A stretch of 64,000 nt of DNA from Paenibacillus thiaminolyticus (lineage in GTDB: Bacteria; Bacillota; Bacilli; Paenibacillales; Paenibacillaceae): positions 4,853,001 through 4,917,000 of the forward strand of contig NZ_CP041405.1 in assembly GCF_007066085.1 (NCBI RefSeq). Direction: 5' to 3'. Position 1 is the stretch's first letter, and every line of letters starts with the position of its first letter. Position numbers and translations under genes: made by a program. Below the pieces are notes generated by a model that did not search any database, had not been told where the DNA came from, and saw only the letters and a program-made list of their open reading frames with translations. Shown here piece by piece: positions 12,401 through 22,385 of the stretch.

Positions 12401-13647
12401 CCGCGGGCGCAAGCCTCGGGCCGTCCGAATTGCGCCGGCATGCCGCCTCCCAGCTGCCCGATTACATGGTGCCGTCCGCGATTATCGGCATCGACGCGCT
12501 CCCGCTCACCCCGAACGGCAAGCTGGATCGCCAGGCGCTGCCGGCGCCTGAGCTCGCCCTGGAGTCGGACGGCGGCAATCCGAGAACGCCGCAGGAAGAG
12601 GTGCTGTGCGATCTGTTCGCCGAAGTGCTCGGGGTGCGGCGCGTAGGGATCGACGACAGCTTCTTCGAATTGGGCGGTCATTCGCTGCTGGCGGTTCGCC
12701 TCATTAGCCGCATCCGCGAGGCGTTGGGCCGGGAGCTTGGCATCGGCAGTCTCTTCGAGGCGCCGACGGTAGCCGGGACTGCGGAGAGGCTCGATATGGA
12801 CGGAGGTCACAGCGCGCTGCAGGTGCTGCTGCCGCTCCGAACCTATGGCGCGCAGCTGCCGCTGTTCTGCGTGCATCCTGCGGGCGGGCTGAGCTGGTGC
12901 TACGCCGGCCTGATGAAGCATCTCGGCATGGACTATCCCATCTACGGCCTCCAGGCCCGGGGCATCGCCCAAGCGGAAGAGCTGCCGAAGACGCTGGAGG
13001 AGATGACGTCAGATTATATAGAAGCCGTTCGCTCGATTCAGCCGCACGGTCCTTATCGCCTTCTGGGCTGGTCTCTGGGGGGAAATGTGGCGCATGCGAT
13101 GGCTGTCCAGCTGCAAGAAGAGGGGGAAGAGGTCTCGTTTTTGGCTATGCTCGACGCTTACCCGAGCCATTACCTCCCGATTCGGGAAGAGCCGGATGAG
13201 GAGGAGGCGTTGACCGCGCTGCTTGCCTTGGGCGGCTACGACAAGGACAGCATTGGCGGCGTTCCGCTTACGGTCGCGAACGCGATCGAGATACTTCGAA
13301 GCGACAGCAGCGCTTTGGCTACGCTTGACGAAGCAACCATTTTGAATTTGAAAAAAACGTATGAGAACTCGGTCCGCCTTCTCGGAGCCTATACTCCGCG
13401 CCGATTCGAGGGGGAGCTTCTGTTCTTCCGCTCGACGATTATACCGGATTGGTTCGATCCGATTGAGCCGGAGATGTGGATTCCTTACATAGGCGGACGG
13501 ATCGATCGGCATGATATCGCCTGCCGGCATAAGGACCTGTGTCAGCCAGGGCCGCTTGCCGAGATCGGCGCGACGCTTTTGGCCAAGCTGAATTCCGCGA
13601 ACGGCGCGGCCGCCAGACAAGATGGGAGGGAGCTAATCCATGAGTAA
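6439..13647 (+). CDS. dhbF: Dimodular siderophore NRPS (C-A-T-C-A-T-TE)
   Basis: A 2402-residue nonribosomal peptide synthetase with the DhbF layout. Approximate domains: condensation 1 (10-440, HHIVIDGYG), adenylation 1 (455-960, [14 protein letters not shown]), carrier 1 (GGHSLLAG, about 1002), condensation 2 (1057-1490, HHIAGDGWS), adenylation 2 (1520-2015), carrier 2 (GGHSLLAV, about 2074), thioesterase (2140-2400, GWSLGG). The ten specificity residues read by hand for adenylation 2 are DFWNIGMVHK, the known threonine code. Those of adenylation 1 read DIMQIGQIYK, near but not equal to the B. subtilis DhbF glycine code DILQLGLIWK. The product should be a trilactone of DHB-amino acid-threonine. 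The start at 6439 lies eight bases after AGGAGG. Confidence 0.95.
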   Translation: MHDLDGGRWPLSGAQSGIWFAQQLDPDNPIFNTGEYIDIRGPVDPDRFETAVRQAVMEAEALHARFEEDQDGPWQTIVPSSDWTMHRIDVSSEEDPHAAAEALMKHDLAQPVDLRRGPLFTEALFKLAPDRFYWYQRIHHIVIDGYGFSLLTRRAAQIYTALAHDLPFSEGAFGSWRSVLKEDAAYRASERLERDRQFWLARFPDHPEAASLGDRTQRTSRSFLRQSMELPSSVMDAWQAAASGMGTSWPDAVLAAAALYVHRLAGTDDVILGVPMMCRLGSAALRVPGMVMNLLPLRAAVRPDMSVSELVGQISGNMREIRRHQDYRHQDLRRDLKLVGDNRRLFGPLINIMPFIEELNFAGYRGSIRNLAAGPVDDLTIHVSCGSSGSGPRIDFDANPAIYDAGELSAHLRRFLHVLDKLAASDPGQPIGRLDLLLPEERLQVVDAWNDTAHRLAQWSVPALFEEQAASTPDAVAAIFEDTSLRYADLNARANRLAHLLIAHGAGPDRIVALALPRSLEMVIAILAVHKAGAAYLPIDPDYPPARIAYMLNDAAPMCLVTVQEADSRLSGSGPMPKILMDEPATRDRLERQAEHNPNDADRICRLSPLHPSYVIYTSGSTGRPKGVLLTFEGLANLLLCMRGRFALDDRDRLLSVTTISFDISVMEVLLPLTTGASIDIAPKDTILDPQALARIIKETGATIMQATPTLWQALAASHPGSFDGLTVITGGEALPIGLKLALQDLDCEVNNQYGPTETTIYSTAALLGPERTGKPSIGGPIWNTRLYVLDAALQPVPPGVAGELYIAGAGLARGYLGRPELTAERFVADPFGPPGTRMYRTGDLVTWLADGSIDYLGRADHQIKLRGFRIETGEIEDLLVRHADVAQAAVIVREDRPGERRLAAYVVPASPSGIDPDALRRYAAGQLPDYMVPAAIVMLDAMPLTPNKKIDRKALPMPDSGQAAAGRGPRTPQEEMLCALFAEALGLPRVGIDDDFFALGGHSLLAGRVILRIRESLGADLSIGSLFEEPTVAGLVRRLDDSREARPAMRRAKREDDIPLSFAQRRLWFLYRLEGPAPTYNIPLVARLSGELDIRALEAALGDVADRHETLRTVFPNDASGASRQLILDAGEARPRLILTKTSEAELPERLKEAVRYRFRLADEPSLRAELFELGPNEYVLLLLLHHIAGDGWSLSPLTRDLSAAYAARSRGEHPAWPPLPVQYADYAIWQERLLGSGGDADSLMARQLEFWTRTLTGLPEELDLPADYPRPAAASHQGGTIRFHINKELHGQLLDLARAGKASLFMVLQAALAVLLTRLGAGTDIPIGSPITGRNDDALDGLVGLFINTLVLRTDTSGDPSFRELLARVREVNLNAYAHQDVPFERLVEAVNPVRSRSRHPLFQIMLVLQNTPAPALDLPGVAASLQLESADTAKFDLTVELQERRDANGGPDGLDGMVEYSADLFKRSTADALAARYVRVLESAAAAPDKPMGQLDILMPEERRRILTEWSAPEAAAQPPVTIPELFEAQAIRSPEAAAVVHEGSALSYEELNLRANRLAHLLMAEGVGPEQLVALALPRSIEMVVGVLAVLKAGAAYLPLDPDYPAERIAYMLEDGAPLCMVTNAQVSSRLPEAGGLPRIVLDEAAVHERLREQSSANPSAQERNGLLSPLSPAYIIYTSGSTGKPKGVVIPHQNVVRLFASTRHWFRFGAEDVWTLFHSYAFDFSVWEIWGALLHGGRLVVVPHTVSRSPDEFLRLLAQEGVTVLNQTPSAFYQLMQAEREQPGLGQTLSLRYVIFGGEALELGRLEDWYRRHPDHAPRLINMYGITETTVHVSYNELDRDSAAPGASSLIGGPIPDLRVYVLDGALQPAPPGTAGEMYVAGAGLARGYWGRPGLTAERFVADPFGPPGSRMYRTGDVAKWLADGTLDYVGRADHQVKIRGFRIEPGEIEAVLARHPEVAQAAVVVREDRPGDKRLAAYVVFAAGASLGPSELRRHAASQLPDYMVPSAIIGIDALPLTPNGKLDRQALPAPELALESDGGNPRTPQEEVLCDLFAEVLGVRRVGIDDSFFELGGHSLLAVRLISRIREALGRELGIGSLFEAPTVAGTAERLDMDGGHSALQVLLPLRTYGAQLPLFCVHPAGGLSWCYAGLMKHLGMDYPIYGLQARGIAQAEELPKTLEEMTSDYIEAVRSIQPHGPYRLLGWSLGGNVAHAMAVQLQEEGEEVSFLAMLDAYPSHYLPIREEPDEEEALTALLALGGYDKDSIGGVPLTVANAIEILRSDSSALATLDEATILNLKKTYENSVRLLGAYTPRRFEGELLFFRSTIIPDWFDPIEPEMWIPYIGGRIDRHDIACRHKDLCQPGPLAEIGATLLAKLNSANGAAARQDGRELIHE

Positions 13648-13867
13648 TCCTTTTGAGCAAGCGGACGGCGCTTATCTGGTGCTAATTAATGAGGAGGGGC
13701 AATATTCGTTGTGGCCTGCCTTCGCCGCGGTGCCGGATGGATGGAGTACGGTCTTGGGGCCGGAGACGCGTCAGGGGTGTCTGGACTATATCACCTTGCA
13801 TTGGACCGACTTGCGGCCCCGCAGCCTGCGCGATTCTTCGGATCCTGTCCATGGAGCAACGCAATGA
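13640..13867 (+). CDS. MbtH-like protein
   Basis: A 75-residue MbtH-family protein, small cytoplasmic partners that bind NRPS adenylation domains and help their folding or activity. The signature is clear: [10 protein letters not shown], then VPDGW, then CLDYI and WTDLRPRSL, with the conserved tryptophans in place. Its ATG overlaps the end of dhbF by eight bases, so it is translationally coupled to the enzyme it probably serves. The C-terminal residues after RPRSL are not conserved in the family. Confidence 0.93.
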   Translation: MSNPFEQADGAYLVLINEEGQYSLWPAFAAVPDGWSTVLGPETRQGCLDYITLHWTDLRPRSLRDSSDPVHGATQ

Positions 13868-15309
13868 AGGCAGGATTGAACCCGAAAACGGCCGTATGCA
13901 TCGTATACGTGGCGGCCATGTTCACGGTGGCCATGGACGCCACCGTCCTGAACGTTGCGCTGCAGACGATCAGCCAGGAGCTGCAAGTGCCTCCGGCCGC
14001 ATCGGGAGTGCTCAATGTGGGCTATCTGGTAAGCCTCGCTGTCGTCCTGCCGGCTGCAGGCTGGCTGGGTGATAAGTGGGGGACCAAACGTGTTTTTATG
14101 CTCGCGCTCGCCTTGTTCACGGGAGCCTCGGCACTGTGCGGCTTCGCCGGCAGTTTGACGGCGTTGACCGTTTTTCGGGTCGTGCAAGGGATCGGCGGCG
14201 GGCTGCTTACTCCGATAGGAATGGCGATGCTGTTCCGCATGTTCCCCCCGCAGGAGCGGGCCAAAATATCTCGGGCACTCATTCTCCCGATCGCGGTTGC
14301 ACCTGCGGTCGGGCCGATTCTTAGCGGGCTGCTTATTGAGCATCTGTCGTGGCGCTGGATATTTTATGTCCATTTGCCGATCGGGATTCCCGCCTTGCTG
14401 TTCGGTATCGTCTTTTTGAAGGAGCATCGGGAGCATGAGGCGGGACGCCTTGATGTTCGGGGCCTCCTCTTGTCGGCGCCTGGTCTGGCTCTGTTGATGT
14501 ATGCCCTTAGCCAAGGTCCTATGCAGGGCTGGGGTTCTCCCGCGATCTGGACAACGGGGGGAATGGGTCTCATCCTGATAGCGGCCCTTGTCGCCGTCGA
14601 GCTGCGGGTGAAGCAGCCGCTGCTTGATCTGCGGTTGTTGGGCGACCGCTTGTTCCGTACCGCAGGTCTCGTCGCCATGTTTTCTGCGGCGGGCTTGCTC
14701 GGCATGCTGTACGTGTTCCCGCTAATGTACCAGAATGCGCTGCATGCCTCGGCGCTCGATACCGGCTTGACCACCTTCCCGGAGGCGCTTGGCCTTATGC
14801 TTGCTTCTCAGCTTGTGCCGTGGACCTATCCGAGGCTAGGGCCGAAGCGCGTCATGGTTATGGGGCTATTGTGCACGGCAGTCTTCTTCGTGATGCTGAG
14901 CACGGTCGGCCCTCATACGAATCCATGGCTGATTCGGAGCCTGCTGTTCGGTGTCGGCGTCTTTTTGGGCCATACGGTCGGCGCCGTTCAGATAGCGGCC
15001 TTTAGCAATATTCCGCCTGCATCGATGGGCCGCGCCTCGACCTGGTTCACCGTACAGAACCGGCTGGGGCCGGCCATAGGCTTGGCGATTCTGTCCGGCA
15101 TTCTTGCATTGGCGGGAACCCACACGATAAATGCCGCTGGAGGCATAGAACCGAATATCATGGCGTACCGTGCCGCTCTGCTCGGGGCCGCAAGCTTTCT
15201 GCTCATGGGCCTGTGCTGTGCGTTGTGGATTCGCGACAGCGATGCGGCCGCCACCGTTGCGAAGCAACCCCCGGTGAAGCCGGATGGGGAAAAATCGGTT
15301 CAAGCGTGA
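13864..15309 (+). CDS. MFS transporter, DHA2/EmrB type, likely siderophore exporter
   Basis: A 481-residue integral membrane protein with about fourteen hydrophobic segments. It begins with the DHA2 motif [16 protein letters not shown] and carries the motif A-like loop [13 protein letters not shown]. Related proteins are proton-driven multidrug or siderophore exporters. The ATG shares an ATGA overlap with the MbtH-like gene stop and has GGAG upstream. The frame is open from 13711, but the segment before 13864 overlaps the MbtH-like gene and is not membrane-like. As the last gene of the siderophore operon, just before a terminator, its likely role is export of the catecholate. That is inferred from context. 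Confidence 0.85.
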   Translation: MKAGLNPKTAVCIVYVAAMFTVAMDATVLNVALQTISQELQVPPAASGVLNVGYLVSLAVVLPAAGWLGDKWGTKRVFMLALALFTGASALCGFAGSLTALTVFRVVQGIGGGLLTPIGMAMLFRMFPPQERAKISRALILPIAVAPAVGPILSGLLIEHLSWRWIFYVHLPIGIPALLFGIVFLKEHREHEAGRLDVRGLLLSAPGLALLMYALSQGPMQGWGSPAIWTTGGMGLILIAALVAVELRVKQPLLDLRLLGDRLFRTAGLVAMFSAAGLLGMLYVFPLMYQNALHASALDTGLTTFPEALGLMLASQLVPWTYPRLGPKRVMVMGLLCTAVFFVMLSTVGPHTNPWLIRSLLFGVGVFLGHTVGAVQIAAFSNIPPASMGRASTWFTVQNRLGPAIGLAILSGILALAGTHTINAAGGIEPNIMAYRAALLGAASFLLMGLCCALWIRDSDAAATVAKQPPVKPDGEKSVQA

Positions 15310-15341
15310 AATGAAGCAAGCGATGAAGCGGCAGGGGTAAC

Positions 15342-15379
15342 AGACCTTGGTTCAGTACGCTGAACTGAGGTCTTTTTTC
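15342..15379 (+). terminator. Rho-independent terminator of the siderophore operon
   Basis: A long hairpin with arms AGACCT..GTTCAG and CTGAAC..AGGTCT around a short TACG loop, followed by a run of T. It lies about 30 bp after the exporter gene and closes the operon. Confidence 0.85.
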
Positions 15380-15625
15380 GTTGTCTGGGTTGGTCCCCTT
15401 CCTTATGCACATGGAATTACCGAACCGCGAAGCGGACTGAAATTATTTTTTTCACGCCACCTGGTTGTACTTATCCCTTCCGGATCTCCTCTATATATGA
15501 AAGAACACATATCGCGCAGGGCAGGGCAGTCATCTTAACCGGGGAGACCGCCGCGGGGGATGCGCGCCGCTCTTCCTTATCCTAATGATGATTCCGGTCT
15601 GCGCGGCCAAATTGGAGGAGGTGTA

Positions 15626-16717
15626 ATGATGATTCGATGTTCGCAATCCGACAAACCAATCGTGACCGTGCCCAATGTTGTCCCCCAGATTCATGTTTAC
15701 GGGAAAAAAAGCGGAACGACCCGCTTCTTCCTCTCGGACAACCCGGAGACGATCAGCAGCGTCACGACGTCATTCACGAACGGCTTTGCCACGCTGTGGC
15801 ATGATACCGTCCGGGGAAGGAAGCGCGTGCAATACCGGCTGTTCGTATGGCATCTGAACCAGACGGGAGCTCCGATTACATTCGGCGTCACGGTCGAGAA
15901 CGCATCCTGCGGCAGCCCGATACGCGTTCGCCAAGTCAAGCATTCCATCGGCGTGATTGCGGACTTCCCCGCACTCGGCAGATGCTCTGCCAAGGCACTG
16001 CTCGGGCGTACGCTCGCCCCGCTTATTCCCGACGACCGCTCGATCCGCGGCGGGCAGACCGGGCTGGTGAAGGAATGGCTCGTCCCTGACGGAGAACTGG
16101 TAGGCGGCGTGATGGAATTTACGCTGTCCAGTCCGAAGGAGCTTGATTACCGGGTGCGCACCGTGGCCGCCAATCGTCCGGGGGCCGATGTAAGGCTCAA
16201 TCATACCCCGGTCGTGCCCGCCTATCGGACGGCCGAGGGCAAGTCGCACCCGCGCGGCTCCTGGGACTTCTCCGACATCGAAGGCTTCGCGGATCCGGCG
16301 TGCTCGCAGCCTGTCACGTATGTCGCCGGAAGCGGGAGCATGAGCTTCGCCATCCATAACGGCGGCAATGATAATCTGATGACGGCCGCTTCCAGCTATG
16401 ATCCGGCGAATGCGGAAGTGGCGAACAAGGGACATTACGGCGTTATCTACAAGCTGAACCTTGCCCTTAGCAATCCGCATCCTCAGCGCAAGACGGTGAC
16501 CGTCTACTTGACGGGACGCGGAGGGCCTTACGCGGGAGCCGTTCGCTGGAACCGGGGACGAACCTATGGAGTGCCCCGGCTGTCGCCCGCCGTAGAAGCG
16601 GTCGAGGCCGCGACGGTCACCATTCCGGCCCGGCGCACAGTAGCTTGCCCTGTCTATGTGTCGACCGCAGGCGCCTACAGCACGCCGGCCGCAGTCTTAT
16701 GCGTTACGCGCGAATAA
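15626..16717 (+). CDS. Uncharacterised 363-residue protein
   Basis: I do not recognise this family. The start at ATG 15626 is supported by a strong GGAGGAGG site; the frame is also open upstream to 15560. The protein has no signal peptide and no clear membrane segment. It is rich in beta-prone stretches (ITFGVTVENASCG, RKTVTVYLTGRGGPYAG), suggesting a beta-sandwich architecture. Motifs such as RGSWDFSDIEG and GSGSMSFAIHNGGNDNL may be useful search handles. Codon use matches the GC-rich core genome. It stands alone between two terminators, after a 316-bp gap from the exporter gene in which I see only the operon terminator and no convincing promoter. Confidence 0.75.
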   Translation: MMIRCSQSDKPIVTVPNVVPQIHVYGKKSGTTRFFLSDNPETISSVTTSFTNGFATLWHDTVRGRKRVQYRLFVWHLNQTGAPITFGVTVENASCGSPIRVRQVKHSIGVIADFPALGRCSAKALLGRTLAPLIPDDRSIRGGQTGLVKEWLVPDGELVGGVMEFTLSSPKELDYRVRTVAANRPGADVRLNHTPVVPAYRTAEGKSHPRGSWDFSDIEGFADPACSQPVTYVAGSGSMSFAIHNGGNDNLMTAASSYDPANAEVANKGHYGVIYKLNLALSNPHPQRKTVTVYLTGRGGPYAGAVRWNRGRTYGVPRLSPAVEAVEAATVTIPARRTVACPVYVSTAGAYSTPAAVLCVTRE

Positions 16718-16734
16718 GAATCCAATCCAACACT

Positions 16735-16765
16735 GCGCCCTGATCGCCGATCAGGGCGTTCTTAT
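16735..16765 (+). terminator. Probable terminator after the uncharacterised gene
   Basis: A perfect 10-bp inverted repeat (CGCCCTGATC, 3-base loop, GATCAGGGCG) followed by TTCTT. The T tract is short, so the strength is uncertain. Confidence 0.6.
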
Positions 16766-16853
16766 GGAAATAAAAATATAGAGGAGAATTTTCAGCGGCC
16801 GTGGGATTATGAATCCCGCCGAACGAGGGGTGACGGCGGGAGCGGCGATATTG

Positions 16854-17558
16854 TCAGCCCATATATACGAATTCTTTGTCAAGGTTTTCAAATCCAATTT
16901 CTTGATGTAAAACCTCTTCCAACTCGTCTAACGAAATCAGCCCGGATAAAGTTAATTCGTTGCCATTCGGAATGTTGTATTTATAGTCAAACAAGTCCCG
17001 GTTGTATATTTCTTCTATTTTTGCGGCTTGGCGCTGGCTTAAATACGGTTTATGAGTTCTCAGCATATTAAATAAATTCGCTTTCAAATCACCGCCTTCC
17101 GCTGCGCTTGAATACTCATCAATTTCAGCAACACACTCTAATAGTTTCCGAAAAATAAAATCTTGCAGGTTTTTGGCCAATATACTCGCACTTTCACTAT
17201 CATGCGGAACCAAAGTAACAGGAACATTTTCCACGCACTGTTGATCAAATTGGAATACATATAAGTCACCTCCGCCTGTCATCGCAAAGGGAACAAATTG
17301 AAATTCAGGTTTTGTCGCTCTGTAATCTTCCGGGTCTTTTAACTCTTCAATCTTTTCTACGATTTGATTCAATTCAAGAAGTTCAATGTCATCTCCGAAT
17401 AACAACAGTGGCGGGTTGCTTTTAAATTTTTCCCAGTAAGTAGCATGCCAATTGGGTCCATATTCTCCCCAATCAAGCATTCCATCGTCGTATAGTCTTT
17501 TATACAAATCAGGGTATTTGACACCAAATCGTTGCTCTATTTGTTCTATTTGATTCAT
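16854..17558 (-). CDS. SMI1/KNR4 (SUKH) family protein
   Basis: A 234-residue acidic cytoplasmic protein. The segment PEFQFVPFAMTGGGDLYVFQF followed by VPVTLVPHD is typical of SUKH-superfamily domains, many of which are immunity proteins to secreted toxins. The N-terminal MNQIEQIEQRFGVKYPDLYKRL resembles the first helix of these domains. The start has AAGGAGAGAACAT directly before ATG. The gene is markedly more AT-rich than its neighbours, which suggests acquisition. No toxin gene is adjacent, so it is either a solitary immunity gene or a SUKH protein with another role. Residues after about 150 are not assigned. Confidence 0.7.
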   Translation of the reverse strand: MNQIEQIEQRFGVKYPDLYKRLYDDGMLDWGEYGPNWHATYWEKFKSNPPLLLFGDDIELLELNQIVEKIEELKDPEDYRATKPEFQFVPFAMTGGGDLYVFQFDQQCVENVPVTLVPHDSESASILAKNLQDFIFRKLLECVAEIDEYSSAAEGGDLKANLFNMLRTHKPYLSQRQAAKIEEIYNRDLFDYKYNIPNGNELTLSGLISLDELEEVLHQEIGFENLDKEFVYMG

Positions 17559-17657
17559 ATGTTCTCTCCTTAAGTCATGTTCGTGCGCCTAATGTATGCT
17601 CAAGTGTGAATCTCCGCCGATTTTGAGGAAAATTCGATTCGTCAAGCAGCCGGGACA

Positions 17658-18098
17658 TCATTCGTTCCGGCCGGAATATGCGGCAGCGCCGGGGCTGCGC
17701 AAAGCTTGAATTGCGGGCCACGTGAAAGAGGCCAGATTGTCCGGCAGCTCCGATAATGGGAACCAGCGCACATCCTTCAGCGCTCCGCCTTCTTCGCGGT
17801 TGCTGGCATCGCCCGCGACGACACGGGTCTCGAAGATGACCGAGATCCAATGCTCGCCCCGGCCCGGATCGATCGTCTCGGCGGTGCAGAGCAGCCGCTT
17901 CACCTGGATGTGAAGCCCGACCTCTTCCAACACCTCGCGAACGGTCGTATCCTCCAGCGTCTCGTATAAGTCCACCTTGCCTCCGGGAATGCTCCATTTG
18001 TCCTTCTCCGGCTGGCGTCCCCGCAGCACAAGCAGAATCTCGTTCGCTTCATTCATAATAACGGCGCCGACGCCGATTCTTGGTAAGGATGTTTCCAT
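17658..18098 (-). CDS. Nudix hydrolase
   Basis: A 146-residue Nudix protein. The box is complete: GGKVDLYE, then seven residues, then REVLEEVGL, providing the metal-binding glutamates. The family hydrolyses nucleoside diphosphates linked to another moiety; the substrate here is not evident. The frame is open back to 18275, but ATG at 18098 has AGGAGAAC on the coding strand just upstream and gives a normal N-terminus (METSLPRIGVGAVIM). It is divergent from htpG, about 170 bp from the htpG promoter. Confidence 0.85.
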   Translation of the reverse strand: METSLPRIGVGAVIMNEANEILLVLRGRQPEKDKWSIPGGKVDLYETLEDTTVREVLEEVGLHIQVKRLLCTAETIDPGRGEHWISVIFETRVVAGDASNREEGGALKDVRWFPLSELPDNLASFTWPAIQALRSPGAAAYSGRNE

Positions 18099-18268
18099 TT
18101 TTGTTCTCCTATGAAACTCTATTTTGGGATGATTAGCGAGGCTTCGGGAATGGGCCTGCCTCGTGTTTACTATACATCCAGGCGTCCAAGCAGGCAAATG
18201 AGAGGTGCATTGACAAGCTGCAAGCAGCGAAGAGAAGGAGAAGTTGCTTTCTCTTATGCTTGAACATA

Positions 18269-18298
18269 TTGACACCCAAATTTAGTATATGATATATA
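18269..18298 (+). promoter_or_regulatory. Probable SigA promoter of htpG
   Basis: TTGACA at 18269-18274 and TATATA at 18293-18298 with 18 bases between. The CIRCE operator begins about ten bases downstream, around the expected transcription start, the usual arrangement for HrcA repression. Confidence 0.65.
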
Positions 18299-18308
18299 AA
18301 AGGAAGTG

Positions 18309-18335
18309 TTAGCACTCGTTCGTCTAGAGTGCTAA
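18309..18335 (+). promoter_or_regulatory. CIRCE operator (HrcA binding site)
   Basis: A perfect TTAGCACTC-N9-GAGTGCTAA inverted repeat, the consensus CIRCE element bound by the heat-shock repressor HrcA. It lies between the promoter and the htpG start. Confidence 0.95.
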
Positions 18336-18365
18336 AAAAGAAGTGTTATCGAAAGGAGACCCATC

Positions 18366-20246
18366 ATGGCGAAAAAACAATTTAAAGCAGAGTCGAAACG
18401 ACTGCTCGAGATGATGATCAACTCCATTTACACCCAGAAGGAAATCTTTTTAAGAGAATTGATCTCCAACGCCAGCGACGCGATCGATAAAATCTACTAC
18501 AAAGCCCTGACCGACGATCAACTCGTGTTCGACAAAGACAGCTATTACATCCGAATTACCCCGGACAAGGAGAACCGGACGCTGACCATCTCTGACACGG
18601 GGATCGGCATGACGAAGGACGAACTCGAGAACAATCTGGGCGTTATCGCCAAGAGCGGATCATTCGCCTTCAAGAACGAGAACGAGCTTAAGGACGGCCA
18701 TAATATTATCGGGCAGTTCGGGGTCGGCTTCTATTCCTCATTCATGGTGGCGGATGTCGTGACTGTCATCAGCAAGCCGCTGGGCGGCGAAGAAGCGTAC
18801 AAATGGGAGTCGAAGGGCGCCGACGGATATACGATCGAGCCATGCGAGAAGGATTCGGTAGGAACGGACATTATTTTGAGAATCAAAGAAAATACCGAGG
18901 ATGACAGCTACGATGAGTATCTGGACGATTACCGCCTGAAATCGATCATCAAAAAATATTCCGACTTCATCCGCTATCCGATTAAGATGGATGTGAAGGG
19001 GCATCGGCCGAAGGAAGACGCCGAGAATGAATTCGAAGAATATACGGAAGAGCAGACGGTCAACAGCATGGTTCCGATCTGGCGCAAAAATAAAAACGAG
19101 CTGACCGCGGAAGATTACGAGAACTTCTATGCCGAGAAGCGGTACGGCTTCGACAAGCCGATCACCCATGTCCATATCAAAGCGGACGGCGCTGTCGTCT
19201 ACAATGCGATTCTCTTCATTCCGGAGAAGACGCCGTTCGATTATTATACGAAGGAATACGAGAAAGGGCTGGAGCTGTATTCCAACGGCGTCCTCATCAT
19301 GGACAAATGCGCCGATCTCCTGCCGGATTATTTTAGCTTCGTCAAAGGGATGGTCGACTCCGAGGATCTGTCGCTTAATATTTCCCGGGAGATGCTGCAG
19401 CATGACCGTCAGCTCAGCCTGATCGCCAAAAATATCAAGAGCAAGATCAAGAGCGAGCTGCAGCGCCTGATGAAGGATGATCGGGAGAAATACGAGCAAT
19501 TCTATGAATCGTTCGGCCGTCAACTGAAATACGGCGTATACAGCGATTACGGCATGAACAAGGAAGTGCTGCAGGACCTGCTCCTGTTCCGCTCCTCGAA
19601 GGAGAAAAAGCTCGTCAGCCTGGACGAGTATATCTCCCGCATGCCGGAAGATCAGAAGTATATCTACTATGCGTCCGGCGAATCGATCGACCGGATCGAG
19701 AAGCTGCCGCAGACGGAACTGGTGGCTGACAAGGGCTATGAGATTCTGTACTTCACCGATGATATCGACGAGTTCGCGATCAAGATGATCATGAGCTACA
19801 AGGAGAAGGAATTCAAATCGGTCTCCAGCGGCGATCTCGGTATCGACGCGGACGACAGCGAGAAGGAATCCGACACGGAGAATAAGGACAATCAAGAGCT
19901 GTTCGATGCGATGAAAGAGATTTTGAAGGACAAAGTGAAGAACGTGAAGGCATCGAAGCGGCTGAAGTCCCATCCGGTCTGCCTCTCTAGCGAAGGCGAA
20001 TTGTCCATCGAGATGGAGAAAATTTTGAAGGCGATGCCGAACAGCCAGGATGTTCAGGCGGACAAGGTGCTGGAAATCAACGTCAACCATGACGTATTCC
20101 AGTCGTTGCAGGACGCGCTGGCGAACGACCGCGAGAAGCTGAGCCTGTACACGAACCTGCTGTACAATCAGGCGCTGCTGATCGAAGGGCTGCCGATTGG
20201 CGATCCGGTACAATTCACGAATGATATTTGCAAAGTGATGGTATAG
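18366..20246 (+). CDS. htpG: Molecular chaperone HtpG (Hsp90)
   Basis: A 626-residue bacterial Hsp90 of full length. The GHKL ATPase motifs are present near the N-terminus: [18 protein letters not shown] and [13 protein letters not shown]. The middle-domain motif NISREMLQ and a normal dimerisation domain follow. It is an ATP-dependent cytoplasmic chaperone. The start is preceded by GAAAGGAG. Regulation is visible: a SigA-like promoter overlapped by a perfect CIRCE element indicates HrcA control. In B. subtilis htpG is outside the HrcA regulon, so control differs here. Confidence 0.97.
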   Translation: MAKKQFKAESKRLLEMMINSIYTQKEIFLRELISNASDAIDKIYYKALTDDQLVFDKDSYYIRITPDKENRTLTISDTGIGMTKDELENNLGVIAKSGSFAFKNENELKDGHNIIGQFGVGFYSSFMVADVVTVISKPLGGEEAYKWESKGADGYTIEPCEKDSVGTDIILRIKENTEDDSYDEYLDDYRLKSIIKKYSDFIRYPIKMDVKGHRPKEDAENEFEEYTEEQTVNSMVPIWRKNKNELTAEDYENFYAEKRYGFDKPITHVHIKADGAVVYNAILFIPEKTPFDYYTKEYEKGLELYSNGVLIMDKCADLLPDYFSFVKGMVDSEDLSLNISREMLQHDRQLSLIAKNIKSKIKSELQRLMKDDREKYEQFYESFGRQLKYGVYSDYGMNKEVLQDLLLFRSSKEKKLVSLDEYISRMPEDQKYIYYASGESIDRIEKLPQTELVADKGYEILYFTDDIDEFAIKMIMSYKEKEFKSVSSGDLGIDADDSEKESDTENKDNQELFDAMKEILKDKVKNVKASKRLKSHPVCLSSEGELSIEMEKILKAMPNSQDVQADKVLEINVNHDVFQSLQDALANDREKLSLYTNLLYNQALLIEGLPIGDPVQFTNDICKVMV

Positions 20247-20262
20247 ATGAGGGCAAGGAGAG

Positions 20263-20297
20263 AACCCGATGCTGGCGTTAGCCGGTGTCGGGTTTTT
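20263..20297 (+). terminator. Rho-independent terminator of htpG
   Basis: Hairpin with arms AACCCGA..GC.GGC and GCC.GG..TCGGGTT around GTTA, followed by five T, about 16 bp after the htpG stop. Confidence 0.85.
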
Positions 20298-20433
20298 GGC
20301 GTACGCCAGGCATGGGCGTCATCTTTAGGGTGAACGTCCCGAAAGGGAACTGGCTTGCTCCATCTGAGGATTGTTTTCACATACGGTGATGTGTATGCAG
20401 AGGCGGGGGGAATCTCCCCCCACCCGCAATGGA

Positions 20434-21930
20434 TCATGCTTCTTCTACATTTGTATGCAACAGTTTCAAGCTGGTATCAAACTCTTGTTCGATAGCTTCG
20501 TCCCGTTGATAGGTAAACAGGCTTATGACAATACTGGCGATAAGGTTGACGATAAATCCGGGAATGATTTCGTATATATCCTTAGTAATTTGCAAGTCAA
20601 TGTTTTTCCAGATAATCACGGTTGCTGCACCTGCTAACATTCCGGCAATGGCACCCCAATTGGTCATTTTTCTCCAGTACAGGCTTAATACGATAACGGG
20701 GCCAAAGGAAGCGCCAAAACCGGCCCAGGCATAAGCGACGAGACTTAAAATGGTTTTATTCTCACCGCCCAACGCGAGCAGGCAGGCGATGACTGAAATC
20801 GTTAGAACAGCCATTCTTCCAAAGAACACAAGTTCTTTATCAGAGGCATTTTTACGCAGAATCAGCTTATATAAATCTTCTGTTAATGCACTAGAGGTTA
20901 CAATGAGCTGAGAAGACACCGTGCTCATTATGGCAGCCAATACAGCAGCAAGGACTATTCCGGCAATAAACGGATGGAATAAAATTTGTCCAAGTTGAAT
21001 GAAGACAGCTTCTGGATTAGACAATATATAATTTGTTTGTGTAAAAAAAGCAAGACCAATCAATGCTGTTAATGAAGCGCCAAGTAATGAGGCAACCATC
21101 CAGCCCATACCGATACGTCGCGCAGTTTTGGTCTCCTGTACAGAGCGGATGGCCATAAAGCGGACGATAATATGTGGTTGACCAACATAGCCAAGTCCCC
21201 AGGCAACTGCGGAGATGATGCCGAGCGCAGTGGTGCTAGTAAATAAATCCAGGAGGGACGGATCTATGGATCTGATTGTATCAACTGTGTTGGCCAACCC
21301 ACCCGTCTCGCTCATCGCTAACAACGGCACAAGGATAAGGGCAAGCAGCATGATAAGCCCTTGGACAAAGTCCGTCCAACTGACAGCAAGAAAGCCCCCA
21401 AACAATGTATAGGCAACAACCACTCCGGAAACGAGGAGCAGCCCCGCTAGGTAAGGAAGGGAGAAGGAGTTTTCAAAAAAGACGGCTCCTGCCACCATAC
21501 CTGAGGAAATATAGAATGTAAAGAAAATAAGGATAACAATGGAGGAAACGATCCGCAGAAGTTTGGTGCTATCCTTAAATCGATTTTCCAAAAACGACGG
21601 AATGGTAATGGAATTTCCGGAAACTTCCGTGTATGTGCGCAAACGCGGGGCAACAAACAGCCAGTTAAGATAGGCCCCAACCGATAAGCCAAGGGCAATC
21701 CAGGTATTTGACAGTCCCGTCAGGTAAATTCCTCCCGGAAGCCCCATTAACAGCCATCCGCTCATATCGGCAGCCCCAGCACTTAAAGCGGTTACAGCAG
21801 GCCCTAAGGAACGTCCCCCTAACATATAGTCCGTCAAGTTTGTCGTTTTGCGGAAAGCATACCACCCTATACCCAGCATCGTTGCCATATATATCACGAT
21901 GGCAATCATTTTTAGGGTATTTTCTGACAT
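20434..21930 (-). CDS. putP: Sodium/proline symporter (PutP/OpuE type)
   Basis: A 498-residue member of the sodium:solute symporter family with about thirteen membrane segments. The N-terminus is typical of PutP (MGIGWYAFRKTTNLTDYMLGGRSLG-like, with ALSAGAADMSGWLLMGLPG). It imports proline with sodium for nutrition or osmoprotection; the two roles cannot be separated from sequence. ATG at 21930 has GAGGTGGGAGA immediately upstream, so it is preferred over the in-frame ATG at 21963. It is convergent with htpG; the 137 bp between them holds the htpG terminator and a G/C-rich hairpin near 20402-20425 without a T tract. Confidence 0.88.
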   Translation of the reverse strand: MSENTLKMIAIVIYMATMLGIGWYAFRKTTNLTDYMLGGRSLGPAVTALSAGAADMSGWLLMGLPGGIYLTGLSNTWIALGLSVGAYLNWLFVAPRLRTYTEVSGNSITIPSFLENRFKDSTKLLRIVSSIVILIFFTFYISSGMVAGAVFFENSFSLPYLAGLLLVSGVVVAYTLFGGFLAVSWTDFVQGLIMLLALILVPLLAMSETGGLANTVDTIRSIDPSLLDLFTSTTALGIISAVAWGLGYVGQPHIIVRFMAIRSVQETKTARRIGMGWMVASLLGASLTALIGLAFFTQTNYILSNPEAVFIQLGQILFHPFIAGIVLAAVLAAIMSTVSSQLIVTSSALTEDLYKLILRKNASDKELVFFGRMAVLTISVIACLLALGGENKTILSLVAYAWAGFGASFGPVIVLSLYWRKMTNWGAIAGMLAGAATVIIWKNIDLQITKDIYEIIPGFIVNLIASIVISLFTYQRDEAIEQEFDTSLKLLHTNVEEA

Positions 21931-22012
21931 TCTCCCACCTCGCTTAAAATGGTTATCATTCAATATATAACCATTACATTAACATGTTGACCTGAATTTC
22001 GAAACAGCCAGG

Positions 22013-22336
22013 ATGGGTGGTTATGCTACAGCTATGGGATTTCTGGCTATGGCGAGAAATTACACTGCTTTGGGGTGGGCATCAGCTATTCTCGCAGTAC
22101 TCGCTGAAATGGAATTCGGTGGAAAAAGCTTACTTTCGAAGTATCTTGATAACGGAAACAGATACTTAATCGAACTTCTTACCTTCATGGATAAAAATAA
22201 ACAATATGATATCATCAGAGTAAAGCTTCCATTTCTTCAGTACTACCATGTTGATGGTGATATTCGATTCGTTATTGGCCAGGGCCAAGTCACCGGGGTT
22301 CATTATCGTGGTGGTGACTGGGCTACTGATCAATAA
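22013..22336 (+). CDS. Unrecognised 107-residue protein, possibly a remnant
   Basis: I cannot assign a family. The first 30 residues are moderately hydrophobic (MGFLAMARNYTALGWASAILAVLAEM) and the rest is soluble-looking, ending VIGQGQVTGVHYRGGDW. The start is weak, with no good Shine-Dalgarno, and the frame is blocked upstream by a TAA at 21980. It may therefore be the 3' part of a lost longer gene. It ends just before a strong bidirectional terminator. Confidence 0.4.
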   Translation: MGGYATAMGFLAMARNYTALGWASAILAVLAEMEFGGKSLLSKYLDNGNRYLIELLTFMDKNKQYDIIRVKLPFLQYYHVDGDIRFVIGQGQVTGVHYRGGDWATDQ

Positions 22337-22347
22337 TCTAGGTAGAA

Positions 22348-22385
22348 AAGTAAGAGATAACTGTATGTTATCTCTTACTTTCTTC
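22348..22385. terminator. Bidirectional terminator
   Basis: A 14-bp near-perfect hairpin (AAGTAAGAGATAAC, loop TGTAT, GTTATCTCTTACTT) with T-rich sequence after it and A-rich sequence before it. It serves the convergent genes on both sides and overlaps the 3' end of the minus-strand gene. Confidence 0.8.

Noticed and set aside
18738..20213. 491-codon minus-strand open frame across htpG
   Set aside because: It is antisense to a complete, well-conserved htpG and has no recognisable domain or ribosome-binding site; it is a by-product of GC-rich codon use.
20402..20425. G/C-rich hairpin between htpG and putP as a terminator
   Set aside because: It has no T tract in either direction, so it is noted only as an inverted repeat.
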